A DNA stretch of 64,000 nt from Collinsella phocaeensis (GTDB lineage Bacteria; Actinomycetota; Coriobacteriia; Coriobacteriales; Coriobacteriaceae), in NCBI RefSeq assembly GCF_900119895.1, contig NZ_FQLR01000003.1:186001-250000 (forward strand), given 5' to 3'. Each line of letters begins with the position of its first letter. The first letter of the stretch is position 1. Under the pieces are notes generated by a model. It saw only the letters and a program-made list of their open reading frames with translations, was not told the origin of the DNA and did no database searches. The translations under genes were made by a program, and so were the position numbers. Shown here one piece after another: positions 16,671 to 25,374 of the stretch.

Positions 16671-18278
16671 TTACGCGAACGCGCGCTCGCACGCGAGCTC
16701 GGCCTCGTTGGCGCGCTTGAACGCAGCGAGGAACGCGCGGTAGCCCTCGACGTCCGCGGCGTCGGGCTCGAGCGTCGTGCCCTCCATGTTGGCGAACACC
16801 TTGTCGTTCAGGTAGGCGTCGAGCGCCTCGTCCTCGGCCTTGTGCACCATGTACGAGGCGGCGACGGCCTGACCCCAGGCACCGCCCTCGCCCGCAGTCG
16901 CCATCACGGTCACGGGCGCCTCGAGCGCGGCGGCGAGCAGGCTCTGCGCGACCTTCGGGGTCTTGAAGATGCCGCCGTGGCCGTACAGCTTGTCGATCTT
17001 GACGTCCTGTGCGCGCAGGGCCTCGTTGCCCGCCGCGAGCGCACCGAAGGCGGCCATGATGTTCATGCGCATGAAGTTCGCGATGGTGAACGCGGAGTTC
17101 TGGCCGCGCATCACGAGCGGGTACCCGGTCTGGACGCCCATGACGGTCTCGCCGGAGATGAACGGGATGGAGACGAGGCCGCCGGCGTCCTTGTCGCCGG
17201 AGAGCGCGGACTCGAAGAGCTTGCTGAAGACCTCACCGCGGTCGAGGTCGGTCCCCATGAGCTCGGCGAAATCGCACAGCAGCCCTACCCAGCCGTTGAT
17301 ATCGGAGGTGCAGTTGTTGCAGTGGACCATCGCCACGGGGTCGCCCATCGGCGTCGTGACGAGATCGATCTCGGGGCTCGTGGCGTCCTTGAGCGCATGC
17401 TCGAGCACGACCATGGAGAACACGGAGGTGCCGGCCGACACGTTGCCCGTGCGCGGCGCGACCGCGTTCGTGGCGATCATGCCGGTCCCCGCGTCGCCCT
17501 CGGGCGGACAGACCGGGCAGCCGGGCTCGAGGTCGCCGGCGGGATCGAGAAGCGCCGCGCCCTCGGGGGTGAGGTGACCGGCGACGTCGCCCGCGACGAG
17601 CACGCGGGGAAGCAGGTCCTCGACCTTCCAGGCGACGCCCTTGCTCGCGACGAGCTCGTCGAACTTGGCGACCATGTCGGCATCGTAGTCGTGCGTGGTC
17701 GAATCGATGGGGAACATGCCGGAGGCGTCGCCGATCGAGAGGACCTTCTCGCCGGTGAGCTTCCAGTGGGCGAAGCCGGAGAGCGTGGTGAAGAAGTCGA
17801 TCTGGGGGACGTGCTCCTCCCCGTTCAGAACGGCCTGGTAGATATGAGAAACGCTCCAGCGCTCCGGGGTATGGAAGCAGAAGAGCTCGGACAGCTCGCG
17901 GGCCGCCTCGGTCGTCGTGGTGTTGCGCCAGGTGCGGAACGGCACGAGCAGATTGCCCTCGGCGTCGAACGGCAGGTAACCGTGCATCATGGCGGAGATG
18001 CCGAGCGCGGCGAGCTTGCTCAGCATCACGCCGTACTTCTCGGCGACGTCGGCTTTGAGCGAGGCGTATGCGGCGCGCAGGCCGGCGAAGATCTCCTCCT
18101 CGCTGTAGGTCCAGTAGCCGTCGACCAGCGAGTTCTCCCAATCGAACGCACCGACGGCGATCGGCTCGTTGTCGGCATCGACCAGCACGGCCTTGATGCG
18201 CGTCGAGCCGTACTCGATTCCGAGCGACGCCTCGCCCGCGGCGATGGAGGCCGCGACCTGCTCGCGAGTCTTACCCAT
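16671..18278 (-). CDS. FGGY-family carbohydrate kinase, probable L-ribulokinase
   Basis: 535 residues with the FGGY two-domain actin-like fold: ATP-side start LGIEYGSTRIKAVLVD near residue 18, then GISAMMHGYL, and C-terminal GHGGIFKTPKVAQSLLAA and GEGGAWGQAVAASY. The ATG at 18278 is preceded by GGGGATTCACC, a moderate ribosome site. Its position between araA and araD implies phosphorylation of L-ribulose, i.e. the AraB step. The sequence is not close to enterobacterial AraB, so the role rests on context; a xylulokinase-like specificity is the main alternative. Confidence 0.85.
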   Translation of the reverse strand: MGKTREQVAASIAAGEASLGIEYGSTRIKAVLVDADNEPIAVGAFDWENSLVDGYWTYSEEEIFAGLRAAYASLKADVAEKYGVMLSKLAALGISAMMHGYLPFDAEGNLLVPFRTWRNTTTTEAARELSELFCFHTPERWSVSHIYQAVLNGEEHVPQIDFFTTLSGFAHWKLTGEKVLSIGDASGMFPIDSTTHDYDADMVAKFDELVASKGVAWKVEDLLPRVLVAGDVAGHLTPEGAALLDPAGDLEPGCPVCPPEGDAGTGMIATNAVAPRTGNVSAGTSVFSMVVLEHALKDATSPEIDLVTTPMGDPVAMVHCNNCTSDINGWVGLLCDFAELMGTDLDRGEVFSKLFESALSGDKDAGGLVSIPFISGETVMGVQTGYPLVMRGQNSAFTIANFMRMNIMAAFGALAAGNEALRAQDVKIDKLYGHGGIFKTPKVAQSLLAAALEAPVTVMATAGEGGAWGQAVAASYMVHKAEDEALDAYLNDKVFANMEGTTLEPDAADVEGYRAFLAAFKRANEAELACERAFA

Positions 18279-18371
18279 GGTGAATCCCCTATCTCGTAGA
18301 TCGGTCCTCGTCCCGCCCGCTCCCGGACGCGCGCCCGGCACGGGCACCGAAGGCCACATCGAACAACAAAG

Positions 18372-18437
18372 GGCCGCACCCCCGATCAGGGGCGCGGCCG
18401 TACATACGGGGCGGCGGTGTGTGCGCGCCGCCGCCCC
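18372..18437 (-). terminator. Two hairpins between araA and the kinase gene
   Basis: GGCCGC-ACCCC-N6-GGGGC-GCGGCC (18372-18399) and GGGGCGGCGG-N10-CCGCCGCCCC (18408-18437), both in the 222-bp gap. They could partly terminate or stabilise the transcript so that araA is made in excess of the kinase. Confidence 0.45.
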
Positions 18438-18500
18438 AGCGCTTGCGCTTTCGCGCGCCGGGAAGGTGAGTGTCCGTAACCGCCCGGCGTGCGTCGCGCC

Positions 18501-19997
18501 TTAGCGGTAGTAGACCTCGCCCAGCTTCAGATCGCGCTTGAAATCGCGGATGTTGGTGTTGGCGTCGATCACCACGGACTCGACGCCCATGGCGTCGGCC
18601 CAGTCGACCATCTGGTCGGCGGTCAGGTCGAAGGAGACGGCAGTGTGGTGCGCGCCGCCGGCGTAGATCCAGGCCTCGGCGCCCACCTTGAGGTTGGGGC
18701 GCGGGGTCCAGAACATGGTGCCGGTCGGGAGCATCGGCATCGGCTTCTCGACGGTCTTGCAGTCGACGTCCTGGATGATCAGGCGGAAGCGGTTGCCCAG
18801 GTCGATCAGGGAGGTCGCGATCGCCGGACCGGTCTTGGAGGTGAAGATCAGGCGCGCCGGGTCCTCACGGTCGCCCATGGAGAGCGGGGTGGCGCGGATG
18901 GCGATCTTGCCGTCGGCCATGGAGGGGTCGACCTCGGACATGTGGGACTCGAGGATGCCCTCCTTGCCCGGGACGAGGTTGTAGGTGTAGTCCTCCATGA
19001 GGGCGGAGCCCTTGGCGTTCGGGTCGCCGGCGGTCATGACCTTCATGAGGCGCACCATCGCAGGGGTCTTCCAGTCGCCCTCGGGACCGAAGCCGTAGCC
19101 CTTCTGCATGAGGCGCTGGATGGCCAGGGACGGAAGCTGCTTCAGGCCGCCCAGGTCGCCGAAGTGGTCGGAGAACGCGTTGTAGCCGTGCTCGACCAGG
19201 AAGCGCTCGATGCCGATCTCCTGCTGGGCCTGGACCTCGACGTGGCGGCGGAACTCGTCGGCGTCACGGCCGTCGAGCACCAGGTCGTAGGTGTCGTAAT
19301 ACTCGTCGGTCAGCGCGGCGATCTCGGCGGGGGTGACGGCGTCCACATAGGGGACGAGCTCGTTCACGGGCCAAGCGTCGACGGTCCAGCCGAACTTCTG
19401 CTCGGCCTCGATCTTGTCGCCGTCGGTCACCGCGACGTTGCGCATGGTGTCGGCGAAGCGGCAGACGCGGATGTTGCGGCTCTCGTTGATGCCCACCGCG
19501 ACGCGCTGCCAGGCGCCGAGCTCGGAGAGGACGGCCTCGTCCTTCCAGTAGCCGAAGATGACCTTGTGCTCCCAGCGCATGCGGGCGAAGATGTGGCCCA
19601 GCTCGCGCTCACCGTGGGCGGCCTGGTTCTCGTTCATGAAGTCCATGTCGATGGAGTCGTACGGGATCTCCTCGTTGTACTGCGTGGCGAACTGGCACAG
19701 CGGCTTGCGCAGGTCCTGCAGACCGTGGATGTAGGACTTGGAGGGCGAGAAGGTGTGGGCCCAGGTGATGATGCCGGCGCACTCGGGGTCCATGTTGGCC
19801 TCGTTGAAGGTGGCCTGGATGACGTCGCTCGTGATCAGGTTGGGCTTGAGCACGACCTCGAACGGAACCTTATCGGACGCGTTGAGCGCGGCGACGACCT
19901 CGGCGGAGTGCTGCTGGACGTGCTCGAGCACCGCGTCACCGTACAGATCCTGGGTGCAGGGGCAGAAATAGAACTTGTATTTCTTGATCTCTAGCAT
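18501..19997 (-). CDS. araA: L-arabinose isomerase
   Basis: 498 residues, full length for AraA. A Mn2+-dependent aldose-ketose isomerase converting L-arabinose to L-ribulose in the cytosol. Conserved segments: FYFCPCTQDLYG at the N-terminus, WAHTFSPSKSYIHGL, GFGPEGDWKTPAM and MEDYTYNL (the metal-binding Glu pair) and GGAHHTAVS near the C-terminus. The ATG at 19997 follows CAAAAGGAGCCACGT. It is the first catabolic gene after the ABC transporter genes, separated from the last permease by 129 bases holding a GC-rich hairpin. Confidence 0.97.
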   Translation of the reverse strand: MLEIKKYKFYFCPCTQDLYGDAVLEHVQQHSAEVVAALNASDKVPFEVVLKPNLITSDVIQATFNEANMDPECAGIITWAHTFSPSKSYIHGLQDLRKPLCQFATQYNEEIPYDSIDMDFMNENQAAHGERELGHIFARMRWEHKVIFGYWKDEAVLSELGAWQRVAVGINESRNIRVCRFADTMRNVAVTDGDKIEAEQKFGWTVDAWPVNELVPYVDAVTPAEIAALTDEYYDTYDLVLDGRDADEFRRHVEVQAQQEIGIERFLVEHGYNAFSDHFGDLGGLKQLPSLAIQRLMQKGYGFGPEGDWKTPAMVRLMKVMTAGDPNAKGSALMEDYTYNLVPGKEGILESHMSEVDPSMADGKIAIRATPLSMGDREDPARLIFTSKTGPAIATSLIDLGNRFRLIIQDVDCKTVEKPMPMLPTGTMFWTPRPNLKVGAEAWIYAGGAHHTAVSFDLTADQMVDWADAMGVESVVIDANTNIRDFKRDLKLGEVYYR

Positions 19998-20044
19998 ACG
20001 TGGCTCCTTTTGCCTCGCTAGCGGATGTACCGAATATGGAGAGT

Positions 20045-20083
20045 GGGGCGCGGCGAGAACAGGGGGATGTCCCGCCGCGCCCC
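20045..20083 (-). terminator. Hairpin between permease and araA
   Basis: Perfect 11-bp arms GGGGCGCGGCG/CGCCGCGCCCC with a 17-base loop. Probably an attenuating or processing structure inside the operon, since no promoter is obvious before araA. Confidence 0.45.
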
Positions 20084-20126
20084 GGACCGCCCGGAGAGGA
20101 GCGGCCCGAAGGGGGATGGCGATTGG

Positions 20127-21092
20127 CTACTTGATGACCTGGTTGGCCGAGCGCTCGGAGAACAGCGCGACCATGGCGACGAAGACGACGCCCATGACCA
20201 GCTGCTGGATCTCGGTGGTGAGGCCCATCATGACGAGGCCCTTCTGCAGCACGAGGTAGGACAGCACGCCGATCACGATGTTGGAGAAGCGGGCGCGGGC
20301 GCCGCCGTTGATGGGCATGCCGCCGAGGACCATGGCGATGAGCAGCTGGGTCTCGAACATGTTGCCCGCGGTGGAGGTGACCGAACCGACCTTGATGGCG
20401 TTCACGAAGGCGGCGAAGCCCGTGATGGCGCCGGCGATGACGTACACGAGGACCTTGGTCTTCTGCACCTTGATGCCGGCGAAGCGGGCGGCGCGCTCGT
20501 TGGCGCCGATGGCCTTGAGGTTGTGGCCGACCTTGGTGAAGCGGGTCACGAGGTAGGTGACGATGAGCACCGCGATGGTGATGCCCATGAGCAGCGACAT
20601 GCTGTTGAGCTGGAGCACGGAGGTGTCGGCCATGACCGGCGCCTCGGTGGTGATGAAGGCGCAGACGCCGCGGAGCAGGAACATCATGCAGATCGTGACC
20701 ACGAAGGACTGGATCTGACGGTTGACGTGGAAGTAGGCGTTGACGGCGCCGATGAGCGCGCCCACCACGATGCCGCCCACGATGGCGAGCGGGATGCTGA
20801 TGTGGGACAGCGCGCACACCGCGGCGCAGGAGACGCCGAGCATGGAGCCCTGGGAGAAGTCCAGGCAGCCCATCGTCATGATGAGCCACACGCCGCAGGC
20901 GGCGATCATGAGCATGTAGCCGCCGGACAGGATGAGCGTAATGTTCTTGGGCGTCAGAATGAGCCCGTGCGTGGTGATGGCGAAGAACGCCACGATAACC
21001 ACGAAACCGATAAGCGGCAGGAAGTTGCGAATGGCGGAGAAGTCGAAGCCCTTCTTCTCGGCGGTCGCGGCCGCCTCCTTGGTAGTCGTCAT
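20127..21092 (-). CDS. Sugar ABC transporter permease (CUT2/RbsC type), second subunit
   Basis: 321 residues, about ten hydrophobic helices (IRNFLPLIGFVVIVAFFAIT, NITLILSGGYMLMIAACGVWLIM and on). The BPD_transp_2 coupling loop appears as AIGANERAARFAGIKV, and MGCLDFSQGSMLG is typical of the family. Start at 21092 after TAAGGAGG. It lies 15 bases after the ATPase gene. With the first permease it forms a split membrane channel, the arrangement known from E. coli YtfT/YjfF rather than a single RbsC. It probably imports an aldopentose. Confidence 0.93.
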   Translation of the reverse strand: MTTTKEAAATAEKKGFDFSAIRNFLPLIGFVVIVAFFAITTHGLILTPKNITLILSGGYMLMIAACGVWLIMTMGCLDFSQGSMLGVSCAAVCALSHISIPLAIVGGIVVGALIGAVNAYFHVNRQIQSFVVTICMMFLLRGVCAFITTEAPVMADTSVLQLNSMSLLMGITIAVLIVTYLVTRFTKVGHNLKAIGANERAARFAGIKVQKTKVLVYVIAGAITGFAAFVNAIKVGSVTSTAGNMFETQLLIAMVLGGMPINGGARARFSNIVIGVLSYLVLQKGLVMMGLTTEIQQLVMGVVFVAMVALFSERSANQVIK

Positions 21093-21107
21093 ATCAGTTT
21101 CGCCTCC

Positions 21108-22610
21108 TTAAACCATCTTGGCGATGAGGTCCTGCTCGCACAGCTCGGGGCTGCGGAGGAGCTCACCGTTGACCTTGCCGTCCTTCATGACCAGGATGCG
21201 ATCGCACATGCCGATCAGCTCCATGATCTCCTCGGAGATGATGAGGATGGCCTTACCCTGCTTGCGCATGTCCTCCATGAGGGCGTAGATGGCAGCCTTG
21301 ACCTTGATGTCGATGCCGCGGGTGGGAGAGTCGAGCACCAGGATGTCGGACTGCTTGCCGAGCCAGCGCGCAAGCACGACCTTCTGCTTGTTGCCGCCGG
21401 ACAGCGCAGAGACGTACTGGTTCACGCCGACCATCTTGGTGGACATGATCTCGGCGTACTTCTGCGCGAAGTCGTGCAGCTTCTTGTCGGAGAGCACGGT
21501 GCCCATGTCGCGCATGGAGGGCAGCGTGATGTTGTCCTCGATGGTGTCGTTGATGAGCAGGCTCTCGTGGTCGCGGTCCTTGGAGGCGTACGCGATGGAG
21601 TGGTCGATGGCGGTGTTGATGTCGTTGATCTCGGTGCCGTCGCCCAGCTTCACCGTGCCGGTGCGGTCGTAGGACGCGCCGAAGATCGCCTTTCCGACCT
21701 CGTGCATGCCGCACTCGGACAGGCCGCCGATACCCAGGATCTCGCCGCGGTGCAGCGTGAGGGAGACCTCGTCGAGCTCACCGGGGACGGAAACGTTCTC
21801 CATGCACACGGCGACGTCGCCCGCGGGCTCGTTGGCGTAGTCGGGGTAGTCGGTGCGGTAGTAGTGGTCGCCCATCTCGCGGCCGACCATCAGGGTCTTG
21901 AGCTTGTCCTCATCGACCTCGCTCACGTCGACGGTCGTGATGAAGTCGCCGTCGCGCAGGATGGAGATGCGGTCGGACATGTCCATGACCTCGGCCATGT
22001 CATGGCTGATGAAGATGACGCAGTGGCCCTTGGCGCGCACGTCGCGCATGACCTCGAACAGCTTGTCGCGACCGGACTGGGACAGCGCCGTGGTGGTCTC
22101 GTCGACGACGAGGATCTTCGGATCGAAGTAGGTGGAGCGCACGATCTCGACGAGCTTGCGGTCCTCGAAGTTGTACATGTCGACAGCGCTCGTGGCCTTG
22201 ATGTAGGACAGGCCGTAGGCGTCGAGCAGCTCCTGGGCCTTCTTGTTCATGGCGCGGGTGTCCTTGAGGCCGTTCTTGATGAACTGGTCCTCATCACCCA
22301 GGAACATGTTCTCGGCGACGGTGAGGCCGGACAGGGTGCCCGTCTCCTGGACGACGATGGCGATGCCGTGGTGGTTGGCGTCGACCTGGTTCTTGGGCGC
22401 GACCTGCTCGCCGGACAGCGTGAAGGTGCCCGAGCCGATGGGCAGGATGCCCGTGAGCATGTTGGTGAACGTGGACTTGCCGGAACCGTTCTCGCCGATC
22501 AGCGCGTGGATCTCGCCCTCGTAGAAATCGAGGGACACCTCCTTGACGGCGTGCGTGGGGCCGAAGCGCTTGTCGATCTTCTCGGCGTGCAGCAGAAGCT
22601 TGTTACCCAT
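21108..22610 (-). CDS. Sugar ABC transporter ATP-binding protein (CUT2, two ATPase domains)
   Basis: 500 residues with tandem nucleotide-binding domains. The ATG at 22610 follows AAGGGAGGG; a frame open much further upstream is out of register with the permease gene it overlaps. Domain 1 has Walker A GENGSGKST and Walker B ILVVDETT but its signature is degraded (FEDRKLVEI). Domain 2 has no normal Walker A (GIGGLSECGMHEV, usual in this family), a good signature LSGGNKQKV, and LVLDSPTRGID where Ser replaces the usual catalytic Glu. One complete composite site is therefore predicted. It energises import with the two permeases and the Tat lipoprotein. Confidence 0.95.
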   Translation of the reverse strand: MGNKLLLHAEKIDKRFGPTHAVKEVSLDFYEGEIHALIGENGSGKSTFTNMLTGILPIGSGTFTLSGEQVAPKNQVDANHHGIAIVVQETGTLSGLTVAENMFLGDEDQFIKNGLKDTRAMNKKAQELLDAYGLSYIKATSAVDMYNFEDRKLVEIVRSTYFDPKILVVDETTTALSQSGRDKLFEVMRDVRAKGHCVIFISHDMAEVMDMSDRISILRDGDFITTVDVSEVDEDKLKTLMVGREMGDHYYRTDYPDYANEPAGDVAVCMENVSVPGELDEVSLTLHRGEILGIGGLSECGMHEVGKAIFGASYDRTGTVKLGDGTEINDINTAIDHSIAYASKDRDHESLLINDTIEDNITLPSMRDMGTVLSDKKLHDFAQKYAEIMSTKMVGVNQYVSALSGGNKQKVVLARWLGKQSDILVLDSPTRGIDIKVKAAIYALMEDMRKQGKAILIISEEIMELIGMCDRILVMKDGKVNGELLRSPELCEQDLIAKMV

Positions 22611-22624
22611 GGTGTATCCCTCCC

Positions 22625-23572
22625 TTACTTGACGACGGCGCCCTTGATGCGCTTGGTGGTGATGCAGACGATGATGAGCAGCGTGGCGCCCGTGATGATG
22701 TTGTTCACCGTGACGGGCATGCCCAGCGCGACGAAGCCGGCGAACATCATGGCGATGATGAACTCGCCGATGACGACGGAGACGACGGGGTGGCCGTACT
22801 TGCGGAACGCCAGGGCGAAGAAGGTGCCCATGAGCGGCTTGAAGTTGAGCGACTGGGACAGCATGCCGGTCATCGGGGTCTGGGCGGTGCCGTAGCCGAT
22901 GTACAGAATGGCCATGATGCCGACGAACATGGAGCACAGGACGAACGCGAAGAACTTGTACTTGTCGACGTTCACGCCCATGTTCTTGGCGGTGAGCTCG
23001 TTGGCGCCGATCGCGTTGACGTAGGTGCCGAGCTTCGTGTACTTGAGGATGAAGGCGCAGAGGCCGAACGCGGCGAGGGCCACGATGAGATTCCAAGGAT
23101 AGGAGCCGAACATCTTGTAGGCATCCGGAAGACGGGTGCCAGCCCAGTCGGAGGCGAACACCGAGAAGCTCTCGTAGATCAGCGAGAGGCCGACGGTGAC
23201 GATCAGCGACGGGATGCGCAGCTTGATGTAGGCGGCGCCGTTGGCGACGCCCATGAGGGCGCCCGCGACGATCGGCGCGATGATGAGGCCCGGGTAGCCG
23301 AACATCTGCGCGAAGCCGATGGACAGCAGGCAGGCCAGAACGAGCACGGAGCCGATGGAGAAGTCCCACAGGCCCATGACGACGATGAAGTACAGACCGC
23401 ATCCGCCGACGGCGTAGATGATGCCGGTCTGAAGGTAGGTGAGCAGCTGGTCGGGGGCACCGAAGGTATCGGGGCACAGAACCTTAAAGACAGCCCAGCA
23501 CAGGACGGTGATGACGAGCAGGAGGCCGACACCGTACCACTGGCTTTTCTTGGCTTTCTCGAGGAATCCCAT
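22625..23572 (-). CDS. Sugar ABC transporter permease (CUT2/RbsC type), first subunit
   Basis: 315 residues, mostly hydrophobic helices; family segments YFIVVMGLWDFSIGSVLVLA and AIGANELTAKNMGVNV (coupling loop). The ATG at 23572 follows GAGAGGAG; an in-frame codon eight residues upstream lies before that site. It is the first of two permease genes in the import operon, 14 bases before the ATPase gene. Confidence 0.93.
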   Translation of the reverse strand: MGFLEKAKKSQWYGVGLLLVITVLCWAVFKVLCPDTFGAPDQLLTYLQTGIIYAVGGCGLYFIVVMGLWDFSIGSVLVLACLLSIGFAQMFGYPGLIIAPIVAGALMGVANGAAYIKLRIPSLIVTVGLSLIYESFSVFASDWAGTRLPDAYKMFGSYPWNLIVALAAFGLCAFILKYTKLGTYVNAIGANELTAKNMGVNVDKYKFFAFVLCSMFVGIMAILYIGYGTAQTPMTGMLSQSLNFKPLMGTFFALAFRKYGHPVVSVVIGEFIIAMMFAGFVALGMPVTVNNIITGATLLIIVCITTKRIKGAVVK

Positions 23573-23641
23573 TGCACACTCCTCTCTCTCGTGCACAGAT
23601 CTTCCCTTGAAGCGAAGACTCGAAAGCGATTGCTACAGAAG

Positions 23642-23677
23642 GTCGGGGACGAGTTCCAGCGCGAACTCGCCCCCGAC
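23642..23677 (-). terminator. Hairpin between binding-protein and permease genes
   Basis: A 15-bp stem with one mismatch (GTCGGGGACGAGTTC at 23642-23656 against 23663-23677) and a 6-base loop. Such structures commonly protect or attenuate transcripts so that the binding protein is made in excess. Confidence 0.55.
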
Positions 23678-23698
23678 GAAGGTGACTTGGGCCAGCTA

Positions 23699-24913
23699 TT
23701 AGGCGTGGCGCTCCTTGACGTCCTCGATGGACAGGGAGGTCGCGGCCTCGTTCAGGGCATCGAAGTCGAGCTCGGCCAGGTCGGCGATCTCGTCATCGGT
23801 GTAGGGGGCGTCCTCGACGAAGTACTTCTCGTAATCCTCGTACTCGGCGACGGAGGACACGAAGACGTACGGGAACTTGATCTCGCAGCCGAAGTTGCCC
23901 GCGGTCGGGACGAAGCCCTCCTTGCCCTTGATGGCGTTGTAGACCATCAGGAAGGCGTACAGCGGGTCGCAGAAGTGGCCGCCGGACTCGCAGTACATGC
24001 CGCCGGTCTCGAGCTGCTCCTTGAGGTCATCCAGGAAGTCGGTGGAAGCGACGCGGATCTTGCCGGTAAGGCCCATGTTCTTGAGCTGGCCCACGGAGCC
24101 GACCAGCGGGTCGCCGCCGCCGCCGGCGACGATCAGGGCGTCCATGCTCTTGTCGTTGTTGTAGAACTGCTGGGTGACGTTGGCGCCCTCGGAGGAGGAG
24201 GTGTTAGCGTAGACCGGCTCGGACAGGGTCACGGGGTCGTCCGCGTGCTCCTTGTTCCACTTCTCGACACCGGACTTGTAGCCCTTCCAGCGCTCCTGGA
24301 AGGTGGCGTCGCCGACGGTCCAGGCCTCGAGCTTGATGTTGCGGGCACCCTTCTGGATGCCCTCGTAGGCCTGGTCATTGTCGGAGCAAAGAAGCTCGAC
24401 GAGCTTCTCGCCGTTGCCGACCTCGTCCTCGTGGACGGCGCCGACGTAGTACTCGGAGGCCTCGGCGACGGCGTAGACGTCGGCGGAGTTCTCCTTGTTG
24501 ATCATGCGGTAGAACTGGGCGAGGTAGACGCCGTTCTCGTTGCAGGTGTTGATGGCGGAGGTCATCTCGGAGTCAGCGGAGTTGCAGACGACGATGCCCT
24601 GGCAGCCGGCGGCGCAGAGGGTCTCGATGGAAGCGGTGACCTGCTCGGAGACGTGGCCCTGGTCGACCGTGGAGATCTCGACGCCGAGGATGTCGGCGGC
24701 CTTCTCGATGATCTCGACGGACAGCTTGCCGAGCGCGTCGGTGGAGCTCCAGATGGAGACGCCGATCTTGATCTTCTCGCCGTCGCCGCCGCCGTTGGAG
24801 GCGGAGCCGCTGCCGCTCTCGTTGCCGCCGCAGCCGGTGAGGCCGGCAGCCAGGCCGAGGCCCGCGGTGGCAGCGCTCATCTTGATGAAGTTGCGCCTGC
24901 TGACATCTTTCAT
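23699..24913 (-). CDS. Sugar-binding lipoprotein of the CUT2 ABC importer, Tat-type signal
   Basis: 404 residues. The signal has a twin-arginine motif (DVSRRNFIK, residues 3-11), a mild hydrophobic stretch and a lipobox LTGC, followed by a Gly/Ser-rich linker. The rest is a type-I periplasmic-binding fold (KIKIGVSIWSSTDALGKLS onward). It would be exported folded by Tat, lipidated on the Cys and hold sugar at the membrane surface. The start at 24913 is chosen for the signal; a 28-residue upstream extension breaks it. First gene of the operon that continues through permeases and ATPase to araA, araB and araD, so L-arabinose or an arabinose-containing sugar is the likely ligand. Confidence 0.93.
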   Translation of the reverse strand: MKDVSRRNFIKMSAATAGLGLAAGLTGCGGNESGSGSASNGGGDGEKIKIGVSIWSSTDALGKLSVEIIEKAADILGVEISTVDQGHVSEQVTASIETLCAAGCQGIVVCNSADSEMTSAINTCNENGVYLAQFYRMINKENSADVYAVAEASEYYVGAVHEDEVGNGEKLVELLCSDNDQAYEGIQKGARNIKLEAWTVGDATFQERWKGYKSGVEKWNKEHADDPVTLSEPVYANTSSSEGANVTQQFYNNDKSMDALIVAGGGGDPLVGSVGQLKNMGLTGKIRVASTDFLDDLKEQLETGGMYCESGGHFCDPLYAFLMVYNAIKGKEGFVPTAGNFGCEIKFPYVFVSSVAEYEDYEKYFVEDAPYTDDEIADLAELDFDALNEAATSLSIEDVKERHA

Positions 24914-25061
24914 GGAAAACCCCTTCCATATGATCGCCCGAGGATCTCTCCCATCCCCGGGCTCCGGGCGATATGCCCGATGTCCCTTTTCCGGCATGCG
25001 CCGGTTGCTTGTGTCGGGCTTCCGATCGCCATATGTTCAGCCTCTGTATTACTAAACATTT

Positions 25062-25076
25062 GGTAAACGTTTTGCC
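25062..25076. promoter_or_regulatory. LacI-type operator upstream of the arabinose import operon
   Basis: GGTAAACGTTTTGCC has the AAACGTTT core (25065-25072), about 150 bases upstream of the binding-protein start, within a 461-bp AT-rich divergent region shared with the LacI gene. Neighbouring AAACATTT stretches (25054-25061 and 25088-25095) may be further half-sites. I could not fix a promoter with confidence. Confidence 0.5.
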
Positions 25077-25374
25077 TAACGTCGACAAAACATTTATATG
25101 TCAATCTACTGATAGTCCAGCGCTTAACTGACGCAAACGGTCGTTGTTTCTCCGTGAACGGCGTTTCATACAAGCGATAGCCAAACAATGGCAAATTAAT
25201 CGCTTGACCTTTAGGTATTCCATTATCAGACGGGGTTTGTTCTATAACGGAACTTGCAATCTCTCCGTTCAATCAAACATAGTTGCCGTTCACCGGATGC
25301 CCTGACTCGCGATGCGATAATGTACATAGACTTAAATTAGTGTTTTGCAATTGTTTAGTCTGTAGGTGTTCAAG

